Source: Akkermansiaceae bacterium (GTDB taxonomy: Bacteria; Verrucomicrobiota; Verrucomicrobiia; Verrucomicrobiales; Akkermansiaceae). From it: a stretch of DNA of 61,292 nucleotides. Made by a program: the position numbers and the translations under genes. Within the stretch, counting starts at the first letter, position 1. Every line of letters starts with the position of its first letter. The stretch lies in NCBI GenBank assembly GCA_903888515.1, contig CAISTY010000174.1, positions 1-61,292 on the forward strand. The letters are read 5' to 3'. Positions 17,501 through 24,523 of the stretch are shown piece after piece. Under the pieces are notes generated by a model that searched no databases, was not told the origin of the DNA, and was given only the letters and a program-made list of their open reading frames with translations.

Positions 17501-18277
17501 GAATGCTTCTATCTTGCCACGACCGGCGAAAATGGCAAACTCGTCCTGATAGCCAAACATGGCGGCAAGAGCCACACCCTCGACTCAGCCGCAGTTGTTC
17601 CTCCTGACAAATGGGTGGCCGTGCGCGTGGCCATGGACGGATCCAACGCCTCCATCACCATCGACGGGAAACAGGTCGCCAACGGAAAGTTCGAATTCAG
17701 CCCGCGCGAGGTGTTCATCGGCGACAGGCCGGAGGGGAATTTCATCGCCTGTGCCAGAAACCGGACCGGTTTCTTCCAGGGAAAGATGGATCATTTCCGC
17801 ATCTATCGCAAGGTCCACGAGGATTTCAACGCTCTGGGCAGAGTGCCCTTCGCGCTGACCCAATCGGTTGGCAAGGAATCCGTCGAGCAAGCGAAAGAGG
17901 CGTCCGCGGCCTGGGATGAGTGGAGCAAGAAGAAGACGACCGAACTCAACAAGACCTTGGGGCACGACGCCTACGGAGAAAAAATCAAAGCCCTTGAGGA
18001 GCGCAAGAAACAAACGGAATCAAAAGAACAGATTGCGCAAATGGACGCGGAGTTGAAAAAACTGGCCGAGGAGAGGCATCAAATTTGGTGGCAGGTCCGC
18101 CGTGCGATTGGCGGCAATCCGTTCTCGTCCTTGGTGGAAGCGGACAACATCCGGGCGTTCCAGGAGAACCGGAAGTATCACACAACCGCAGACTGGGACG
18201 GCAGTACCCGCGAGGAAGTGGCAGGCAAGGTCACACCGGAAATGAAGGAGTGGCTGCTGCGCGTCCGCGGCTTCTAA
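14597..18277 (+). CDS. Secreted HExxH metalloprotease with beta-helix and LamG domains (paralog 2)
   Basis: The 1226-residue protein parallels the one at 7728. A basic N-terminus and a signal peptide (cleavage near residue 41) precede YYKSLRYP and QWWPRQGQD. The zinc motif HEFFH is at 343-347, and 14 residues later GETSCNAGAH supplies a candidate Glu ligand. Hexapeptide beta-helix repeats span about 720-805, a LamG-like domain about 881-1075, and a Lys/Glu-rich coiled coil about 1091-1170. It has an extra segment (about 630-715) before the beta-helix that paralog 1 lacks. It starts 15 bp after the oxidoreductase and precedes the peptide transporter, so cleaved peptides are a likely product. 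Confidence 0.75.
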   Translation: MSARKRKLRGKSVIGMLALGLKTPSILTTMAAACLTASAPAAEHDYYKSLRYPAKLVPGVGLDKVEQEGGADATGYQRRTVQWWPRQGQDIVDIPAGAPLRTWTRNNGKNDQEALAGLCRNWTSSDPAMFKAHLIGFRGFGTSTPMKGQPPHIPVAVLRMEDGRPRALTNYGPVTQMVSRDDHDFIHKIWMEAWLKLHATVPPDPRVSRSEEAIPEMKPYDAVRPAFNGIEWRQGDKYPQWCETGEWIFFETPHFRIRSLKTARDSGGWVRPEDPARQTLNHKNTFEHIENFWTYVHAMGASMPFWRHEGPKYRYVITATSSGAGGGYGGCGIGGASLEALSHEFFHGHDWGGWDQNVFGETSCNAGAHCTLPGELQMFSGNFRHPWRNVNVTRYQSSLWCFVLGDNPNWGYGIPVVSASLAGATELSAYHTIARLGQQRGLWQNGVKGFGDFFGEYAARMVTLDMVEQDMLRSKHGMPEISYVYPVYGLEKTYRIPNSEAPKTYGFNIIRLVPEEGANEIVVDFHGFHDPQLHSDWRVCIVAVDDRGRARYSPLWNKGRMSFGLQAADRRLWLTVAATPSALCLPGGSQAGSISDYLDGFHAPAYPWQVTLTGCEPGTAHRQQGDVINHDELYTINNGNKYTDFSVKHEVPVPLTDKDGQLARDKLLDIAVRIKASSAAFQELVKAGRYDENGWWEKRKTETLGDLARRVEFLQKNAMGHRHANGGGFVADNARVAATAYVGPHAMVLDGAQVKDQACIKEFAVVMGDKTVVSGNAKIGGKAWVCGDLKIGGNARILESATIVTLGRKRWSIINGAAEITGSVVIKGDPYVNLCDTTDLILTGGLVADYGATLKSTQPGTFSVGRFCVGAEVSQGVDDGALYANWEFDQAQTFLLEDSYVNNNGILYGSPQFTTGDGRKHIVFNGVNQYGEAPPSVADFGALTIDMHINRSGPGKDQRLFDFGTGAEECFYLATTGENGKLVLIAKHGGKSHTLDSAAVVPPDKWVAVRVAMDGSNASITIDGKQVANGKFEFSPREVFIGDRPEGNFIACARNRTGFFQGKMDHFRIYRKVHEDFNALGRVPFALTQSVGKESVEQAKEASAAWDEWSKKKTTELNKTLGHDAYGEKIKALEERKKQTESKEQIAQMDAELKKLAEERHQIWWQVRRAIGGNPFSSLVEADNIRAFQENRKYHTTADWDGSTREEVAGKVTPEMKEWLLRVRGF

Positions 18278-18318
18278 CCAACCGATGGGGGAAATGGAGC
18301 CAACATGAACCACACACC

Positions 18319-19827
18319 ATGGGCCACGTCGCCGATCTAACACAAATCGTGGAACCTGGAGTGACCTTGCCGACCCGGCATCCCCGCGGGCTCAGCACGT
18401 TGTTTTTCACGGAGATGTGGGAGCGCTTCAGTTATTACGGCATGCGCGCCTTGCTGGTCCTGTTCATGGTCAGGGAGGTCAGCAAGGGGGGCATGGGACT
18501 CACCGACGAAGTGGCCACGGCGATTTACGGCCTCTACACCGCAGGGGTCTATCTGATGGCGCTGCCGGGTGGCTGGATTTCCGACCGCATTTTCGGCGCC
18601 CAGAAAACGGTTTGGTATGGCGGCATCATCATTGCTCTCGGGCATTTCACGCTGGCCATGCCATGGACCCAGACGTTCTACCTCGGCTTGATCCTCGTCG
18701 TGATCGGCAGCGGCATCCTGAAACCCAACATGAGCGCGCTGGTGGGTGAACTCTACCCGGAGGGCGGGGCCCGCCGCGACGCGGGCTTCACCATCTTTTA
18801 CATGGGCGTGAATCTTGGCGCGGCACTCGGACCCATTGCCTGCTGTTATCTCGCGGAACGCCTGAGCTGGCATGCGGGGTTTGCCGCGGCAGGCGTCGGC
18901 ATGGTCCTGGGATTGATACAGTTCAGGTTTTCCAAACACCTGTTAGGAAGTGCCGGCACCGCATCTCCCCACCAGCACAAGCGTCCGGGCAGCGTGGGAA
19001 TGGGGATTTTGGCCGGCATCGTGGCGGCGGTGGTGGGACTGATCGCGTTATGCCTGACGGGCTGGATTGTTATCTATCCGCCAGCCATTGCACGCTATGC
19101 ATCGGGTGTCATTGTGCTCATTGCGGCGGTCTATTTCGCATATGTGTTGTTATTTCTGGGTTTGGATCGTGCGGAGAAGAAGCGGATCGCCTTGATTCTG
19201 GTGTTGTTTCTCGCCTCGGCCTTGTTCTGGGCCGGTTTTGAACAAGCCGGGTCCTCGTTCAATTTGTTTGCGGAGCGCTACACGGACCGGGTGATCGACA
19301 TGACCGGTTTCGTGATTCCGGCTGGCTGGTTCCAGGCGTTGGGTCCGGTGTTTGTCATCACGCTGGCACCGGTGATGGCGTCGCTGTGGGTGCTGCTCGC
19401 CCGCAAGAACTGGAATCCCTCGATCCCGACTAAATTCGGCCTCGGGCTGCTGTTTCTGGCGCTCGGTTTCGTTGTCATGGCCGCCGCATCCGGGGTCGTC
19501 GCCTCGGGCAAACCGGTCATCCCCGTATGGTTGGTGGCCACCTATCTGATCCATACCGTGGGCGAACTCTGCCTGAGCCCGGTGGGACTTAGCTCGGTGA
19601 CCAAACTCGCCCCGCGCAAGTTGGTCGGACAAATGATGGGCTTCTGGTTCCTTGCCACGGCCCTCGGCAATCTGATAGCCGGATTGCTGGCCGGCACCTT
19701 TTCAGTCGATGCCATCCAGCAGTGGCCAGACATGTATTTGAAAATCACCGTGCTTCCCATTGCCGCAGGTTTGCTGCTGATCGTCTTTTCCAGATTGCTC
19801 AAGAAACTCGCCCCGGATGTGAAGTGA
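18319..19827 (+). CDS. POT family proton-coupled peptide transporter
   Basis: The 502-residue membrane protein contains the POT/PTR2 signature ExxERFxYYG (TEMWERFSYYGMRALL) and GGWISDRIFGAQKTVWYGG. About 12-14 transmembrane helices are expected. POT proteins import di- and tripeptides with protons across the inner membrane. I chose ATG 18319; the frame extends upstream only through the end of the protease gene. It closes the degradation operon, 41 bp after protease paralog 2, and supports the idea that the secreted enzymes feed on protein-containing material. Confidence 0.9.
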   Translation: MGHVADLTQIVEPGVTLPTRHPRGLSTLFFTEMWERFSYYGMRALLVLFMVREVSKGGMGLTDEVATAIYGLYTAGVYLMALPGGWISDRIFGAQKTVWYGGIIIALGHFTLAMPWTQTFYLGLILVVIGSGILKPNMSALVGELYPEGGARRDAGFTIFYMGVNLGAALGPIACCYLAERLSWHAGFAAAGVGMVLGLIQFRFSKHLLGSAGTASPHQHKRPGSVGMGILAGIVAAVVGLIALCLTGWIVIYPPAIARYASGVIVLIAAVYFAYVLLFLGLDRAEKKRIALILVLFLASALFWAGFEQAGSSFNLFAERYTDRVIDMTGFVIPAGWFQALGPVFVITLAPVMASLWVLLARKNWNPSIPTKFGLGLLFLALGFVVMAAASGVVASGKPVIPVWLVATYLIHTVGELCLSPVGLSSVTKLAPRKLVGQMMGFWFLATALGNLIAGLLAGTFSVDAIQQWPDMYLKITVLPIAAGLLLIVFSRLLKKLAPDVK

Positions 19828-19878
19828 TGCCATCTTTAGGAAATAATGCGCAATGGAGCGGGACGCACCTTGCACGGT

Positions 19879-19897
19879 CTGGAGCAGGATGCTCCAG
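19879..19897. terminator. Perfect hairpin between convergent genes
   Basis: CTGGAGCA and TGCTCCAG form an 8-bp stem with a GGA loop in the 106-bp gap between the convergent transporter and CphA-like genes. It may serve as a bidirectional terminator, although no long T-run follows on either strand. Confidence 0.5.
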
Positions 19898-19933
19898 CTA
19901 CGCTGCGAAGTGGTATGATGATGCGGAATGGCC

Positions 19934-22120
19934 TCACAATGTGGCAATACCCGCACGGATGATATCCGTCGAGATACCGAGCGCCCAGGCGGCGGCAACC
20001 GCCGCCAGGATGTTTTCAAGTTGTATTTGACCGCACACCTTGTTAGACACCGGCAACTCCGCCAGCATGAGTACCACACCATCCATCCCGCCCTGACTCA
20101 TGACGATGCCGCCATCACGCACCAACACGACCCGGCCACCCAGGCTCATATGTTCGGTAACAGCGGGTAACGGATCGGTGGCGGCAAAGAAAATCACCTC
20201 CCCATCGCAATACCCGGCCAATTCCACTACCCACGGATCCGTACCATTCAGCACCGCGACGCCCCCGGGCAACACCACGTCTATCTGGGTACGCACCACG
20301 TTGCCGACCTGTTCCGCGGTTGCAATGTAATGCGGTCCGGAATGACATGCGGCTTCCATGTTGGTAACAATGCCTACCTGGCAGCGGTCATAGCCCAGAC
20401 CTTCCGTTAGAATCATCTCAATGCTGTTTTCAAGCACGGCGGCGGTGACCGAACGGTTGCACAACACTTTTTGCGCCGATGCCCAATTCGCGCAATCGTT
20501 CTTGTCCACCACACGCTTGTCAAATGTCAGTCCCTCGCTGCTGGCAAGACCCACATAATACCCGGCCAGCTTCAGCAATCCGGCCACGATGCGCGCCACT
20601 TGTGCTTTGCCATGCGTACCGCAAATTCCGATTACAGGAATACGACCGCTCTCCTGGTCGGAAAACAGGCTGTCAACGATGGCCCGACCCACCGGACGGG
20701 GTTGTCCGGAAGCAGGCTTCAAATGCATCAACAGGCCGGGGCCCGCATTGATTTCAATGATCGCGCCGTCTTGCTCTTCTAGCGGACGCGAAATATCCTC
20801 CGCTACCAAATCAACGCCGGCGATATCCAGACCGATCATGTGAACCGCGCGGGCGACCAATGCCGTCACCTCCGGATGAACCTGATCGGTCACATCAGCC
20901 ATCACATTGCCAGTGCGCTGGATCAACACCTGCGTGCCGGACGCGGGCACCGAATCCGCGGTGTATCCCTGACGGGTAATTTCAAACAGCGCGGCCGCGT
21001 CGTCATCCAAATCCATCAAACTGAGCGGGAAGTTCTCACCGATGCCGCGACGTGGATCCGTGTTGATTTGCTCGTCTATCAGTTTTCCAATTGACGAACG
21101 CCCGTCGGCGAGCAGCGAGACCGACTCGCCCCGTGTTGCCGCCTCCAGTCGACCGCCAACGAACAGCAACCGATATTCGTTGCCGTGGATGAAGCGTTCA
21201 ACAATGACTTCACTACCCTTTTCATCGGCGAGCTGATAGGCGCTTGCGACCTCCTCGCGTGTCATCAAGTCGGTAGTGACGCCGCAGCCATGATTCCCAT
21301 CGGACGGTTTCACCACCACCGGCAGGCCGATGGCTATTGCCGCCTCCCAGGCATCCTCCGGACTACTGACAATCCGCCCTACAGGCACCGGCATGCCGCA
21401 CGCCTGCAACAAAGTCCTGGTGAGATTCTTATCCCTGGCAATACTTTCGGCGATCGCACTGGTCTTGTCGGTCTCGGCCGTCCAAATCCGTTGTTGCCGC
21501 GCACCATAGCCCAATTGCACCAGATTGCCTGCCGTCAACCGGATTGAGGGAATGTCGCGCTCGTCAACCGCTGCGGCGACGATGCACGCGGTGCTGGGAC
21601 CCAGACAAAGCGTATCCACCAAATCGTGCAGTTGGTGGCGGATCGCCGCCATGTCATACGACTGGTTATGGATCGCCGCGAGGATCAGATCGCGTGCCGC
21701 ATGCAATGCCGCACGGCTCACCTGCTCGTTGCGCGAACGTACCACTACTTGATAGACACCGCGCACCGGGGTGCCATGGGTTTTGCCAAAGCCGCCTTGC
21801 ATACCGGCGAGATTTTGCAGTTCGATCGTGACATGCTCGAGGATGTGGGCAACCCCGGTTCCCTCGCGCATGTGTTGCAGGAAGCCCCCCCGTTCACCCG
21901 TGTCGCAGCGGTGCTCGACGAGTGTGGGTAGCCATCCGGTGAGGCGTTCGTAAAACCCGGGAATCGTATGGGTCGCTGAATTCTCCAACACCCCGATATC
22001 CACCCATGCCTCAAGCACTGGACGACACCCCCAGATGTTAGGGCCGCGCAGAGGTAATATTTTGAGAAAGTCCATCAGACTGGTAAGTTGGCCGGTTGGC
22101 CGCACGAGTCTAGGTGCCAT
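19934..22120 (-). CDS. Cyanophycin synthetase-like ligase, CphA2-like
   Basis: The 728-residue protein has the CphA N-terminal domain (ILPLRGPNIWG), an ATP-grasp domain (KPSDGNHGCGV, EINAGPGLLMHL) and a Mur-ligase-like domain. In the Mur part the P-loop reads GTHGKAQ where CphA1 has GTNGKTTTT, the usual ECARGG block is altered to ENSIEM, and the protein ends about 150 residues early compared with CphA1. A degenerate Mur site and short C-terminus recall CphA2, which polymerises beta-Asp-Arg dipeptides with only the ATP-grasp site. It could also act on another dipeptide. ATG 22120 has AGGGG six bases upstream and overlaps the previous gene by 11 nt. ATG 22075 matches the usual family start better. 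Confidence 0.75.
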   Translation of the reverse strand: MAPRLVRPTGQLTSLMDFLKILPLRGPNIWGCRPVLEAWVDIGVLENSATHTIPGFYERLTGWLPTLVEHRCDTGERGGFLQHMREGTGVAHILEHVTIELQNLAGMQGGFGKTHGTPVRGVYQVVVRSRNEQVSRAALHAARDLILAAIHNQSYDMAAIRHQLHDLVDTLCLGPSTACIVAAAVDERDIPSIRLTAGNLVQLGYGARQQRIWTAETDKTSAIAESIARDKNLTRTLLQACGMPVPVGRIVSSPEDAWEAAIAIGLPVVVKPSDGNHGCGVTTDLMTREEVASAYQLADEKGSEVIVERFIHGNEYRLLFVGGRLEAATRGESVSLLADGRSSIGKLIDEQINTDPRRGIGENFPLSLMDLDDDAAALFEITRQGYTADSVPASGTQVLIQRTGNVMADVTDQVHPEVTALVARAVHMIGLDIAGVDLVAEDISRPLEEQDGAIIEINAGPGLLMHLKPASGQPRPVGRAIVDSLFSDQESGRIPVIGICGTHGKAQVARIVAGLLKLAGYYVGLASSEGLTFDKRVVDKNDCANWASAQKVLCNRSVTAAVLENSIEMILTEGLGYDRCQVGIVTNMEAACHSGPHYIATAEQVGNVVRTQIDVVLPGGVAVLNGTDPWVVELAGYCDGEVIFFAATDPLPAVTEHMSLGGRVVLVRDGGIVMSQGGMDGVVLMLAELPVSNKVCGQIQLENILAAVAAAWALGISTDIIRAGIATL

Positions 22121-23174
22121 CCTTTGCCCCTGTAAAGGCCGGGATTTGCTTATCGAGCAACCATTTCCATTCCCACTGGCCGTTCCATGTGTGTTGTGTT
22201 TTGCCGTCGGGCGATTTGGTGAACTGAACGCCGCTTTTCATCCGGTAGGCGGCACGCAAGCGATCCCCGGTGAGGTTGATCACAAAGAAACCGACGTCGG
22301 CATGACCATCGTTGATGCAATTCAACTTCTTGTCCTCGCCATCAGGGGCCCAGGTGCTTACTCCGGTGCCGGTATGGCCGTACAGATAGAGCACCACGTT
22401 GTAGGGTTTGGCCACCTGATAGAACGCGGCCCAATCCTCGGCGATCCACCAGTTGGTGTCGAATCCGCAATGGGCCATCAACACCACCGGTCGGCCGCTG
22501 GTGCCAACGTCGCGTGCAAGATCATCCTTGAGAAATGTCCGTGCATTCTGCGGATCGTGCCATACCGGCGAGTAGTGAACGCGTGCGTTCTGTTTGTCCG
22601 CCGGATAGAAATTGAGCTGCACGAAATGCACGTCGTCCCAATTCCAGGAATAATGCAGGCCGTTTTCCGAGATGTTGGAAATCAGTTTCTTCTCCTTGCG
22701 GATCAGGTTGCGTTGTTTGATTCCGGCTTGTGAACTGAAACCTTTCTTCTCCTTGCCGATGGGCGGGCCATCGTGATTGCCCCAGCCCTCGAACACCGGG
22801 TATTTGACCAAGCCGTCAGTGCCGTCCAAGCCGAAATCCGCTAGAAAAAGCTGGTATTGTTCGGCGCTGAGCTGGCGGCCTTTTTCGGCGCGGTCCCCGT
22901 CGTCGATGAGGTCTCCTAACAGCACCACGCCGCGGGGCTTGCCGATCTTGCCGGGACCGAGTTTGTCCGGCCATGTGAGTTCTGAAATCCGGTTCATTTC
23001 CTCGACGGATGCGCGGTTGAGGTCGTTGTGACAGCCGCCCCGGTGGTCCGGTTCGCGGTAATGGGTGTCCGAGGCGGAGAGGAACGTCACGTCGCGGGTC
23101 GGGGGTGCGGCCAGGATCGCGCACGGCACGCAGGCCAGCAGGGTGCTGTGCAGAATGGGGTGGCGGTGTTTCAC
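22110..23174 (-). CDS. Secreted calcineurin-like metallophosphoesterase 1
   Basis: The 354-residue protein has a signal peptide (to about residue 23) and the ordered metal motifs of the family: SASDTHY, GDLIDDG, GNHDG, MAHCGF and YGHTG. Enzymes of this fold hydrolyse phosphomonoesters, diesters or nucleotides with two metal ions; here the location is extracytoplasmic. It overlaps its upstream paralog by four bases (ATGA) and the downstream CphA-like gene by 11, so the three form one translationally coupled unit. The substrate is not evident. Confidence 0.85.
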   Translation of the reverse strand: MKHRHPILHSTLLACVPCAILAAPPTRDVTFLSASDTHYREPDHRGGCHNDLNRASVEEMNRISELTWPDKLGPGKIGKPRGVVLLGDLIDDGDRAEKGRQLSAEQYQLFLADFGLDGTDGLVKYPVFEGWGNHDGPPIGKEKKGFSSQAGIKQRNLIRKEKKLISNISENGLHYSWNWDDVHFVQLNFYPADKQNARVHYSPVWHDPQNARTFLKDDLARDVGTSGRPVVLMAHCGFDTNWWIAEDWAAFYQVAKPYNVVLYLYGHTGTGVSTWAPDGEDKKLNCINDGHADVGFFVINLTGDRLRAAYRMKSGVQFTKSPDGKTQHTWNGQWEWKWLLDKQIPAFTGAKDGT

Positions 23175-24226
23175 GGGAGTGATGGTTTGGGGCGGGTGGT
23201 TGGTGTCGCAGGTGTTGTGGTTACAGGGCCGGCTTGGAATTTCTTGCGCGAGGTCATGCCCCAGGTGTCGTCGGTCTTGCGTTCCGCCACGGTGAGTTCA
23301 TCGGCGGTGAGGCGAAACACGAAAAATCCGTGGCTGACCGGGCCGTCGTTCTTCTTCGGGTCTTTCTGCTTGAAGTGGGGCGGATGATAGATATCGATGC
23401 CTTCCCACTGATAGATGAACGGTTGGTGAGCGTGGCCGTGGAGAATGGCGATCACATTCCGGTCCTTGATCAGTTCGAGGTAGCGGGTCCGGCGTTCCTC
23501 GGGCCACCAGTTGAGGCTGTGACCTTTGTCGAAACCGAAATGGTGCATCAGGATCAGCGGTTGTCCGGGCCGGGCGTGCTTTGCCAGCACTTCCTCCAGA
23601 AACTCCATACTGTATTCCGGGTCATACGGCCGCGTCGTCGAGCCCGGGGCGATGCCGAGGTTGACGAACAGGATGCCGTCCCAGTTCCAACAATAATGCA
23701 GGCCGTTGCTGGAGATTGCCGTCAACCCGACGCGCTGCGGGTTGCGTTCGCGGATTCCGTCGCGCACCGGGGTTTTCGGGCCGCCATCGTGATTGCCATA
23801 GGTCTCGTAAACCGGCCAATGCAAGCGTCCGTCCTTGCCGGTCAAACCGTAGTCCCTGACAAACATCGCCCATTGTTCCTTCTTGCCGTCGTTGGTGGCG
23901 TCGCCAAGGTGGACCACCCCGCGCGGTTTGGCCACCGTGCCGCCGATTGCATCCGGATAGGCCGTGCCCGGCAGTTGGTTCATCTTGTCCACCAGCAGCG
24001 GCAGCGTTTTGTCCCCTTCCGGGCTCAGCCCGTAATGGGTGTCGGAGACCACATAGAACGTCAGGTCGCGCGCGGGTTCGCCGCCCGACGCCCTGGCAGG
24101 CAGCAGCGGCATGCCCGGAACCGCACATAGCAAGGCAATGGCAAACCATTGGAAAATCGCCGTGTGCCACCTGCATGGCAACGCCGCCACCCTGGTTCCG
24201 GATCTCATGCGTATTATTCGGGACAT
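23171..24226 (-). CDS. Secreted calcineurin-like metallophosphoesterase 2
   Basis: This 351-residue paralog of the previous protein shows VVSDTHY, GDATNDG, GNHDGG, MHHFGF and HGHAH, plus shared segments such as NGLHYCWNWD (NGLHYSWNWD in the neighbour). The two probably arose by tandem duplication. A long N-terminal basic region precedes the signal peptide; ATG 24208 is an alternative start. It is the first gene of the minus-strand unit. A perfect TATAAT box lies about 19 bases upstream. Confidence 0.85.
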   Translation of the reverse strand: MSRIIRMRSGTRVAALPCRWHTAIFQWFAIALLCAVPGMPLLPARASGGEPARDLTFYVVSDTHYGLSPEGDKTLPLLVDKMNQLPGTAYPDAIGGTVAKPRGVVHLGDATNDGKKEQWAMFVRDYGLTGKDGRLHWPVYETYGNHDGGPKTPVRDGIRERNPQRVGLTAISSNGLHYCWNWDGILFVNLGIAPGSTTRPYDPEYSMEFLEEVLAKHARPGQPLILMHHFGFDKGHSLNWWPEERRTRYLELIKDRNVIAILHGHAHQPFIYQWEGIDIYHPPHFKQKDPKKNDGPVSHGFFVFRLTADELTVAERKTDDTWGMTSRKKFQAGPVTTTPATPTTRPKPSLP

Positions 24227-24244
24227 CGAAGCTTGCTGTTAGAT

Positions 24245-24250
24245 ATTATA
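24245..24250 (-). promoter_or_regulatory. Candidate -10 box for the phosphoesterase operon
   Basis: On the minus strand the sequence is TATAAT, 18 bases after a poor -35 candidate TTCCGG. Transcription would start close to 24238, giving a leader of about 12 bases before ATG 24226. The rest of the 297-bp gap up to 24523 shows no gene. Confidence 0.4.
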
Positions 24251-24523
24251 TTTTCACCGGTCGTCGGTCCGGAACGGCGAGGCACCCGGGATGAAGAACC
24301 TCTACGAGGCTCCGCAAGTCATGCTTTCAACGGTTCGCATCTTGGTCAATCCGATTCGCTCAATGAACATGATGCCGCCATCGACCAACGACCACGGCAA
24401 CTCGCGCCGGAAAAAATGTCGGCAGACACTGTCAAGATGATCACCTCTCGAGCCGGGACAGCGCTCATCGGGCTGTTGCGCCCTTTCGTGATTCATGCAC
24501 CGGAAAGCCAGCGACGTACAGCG

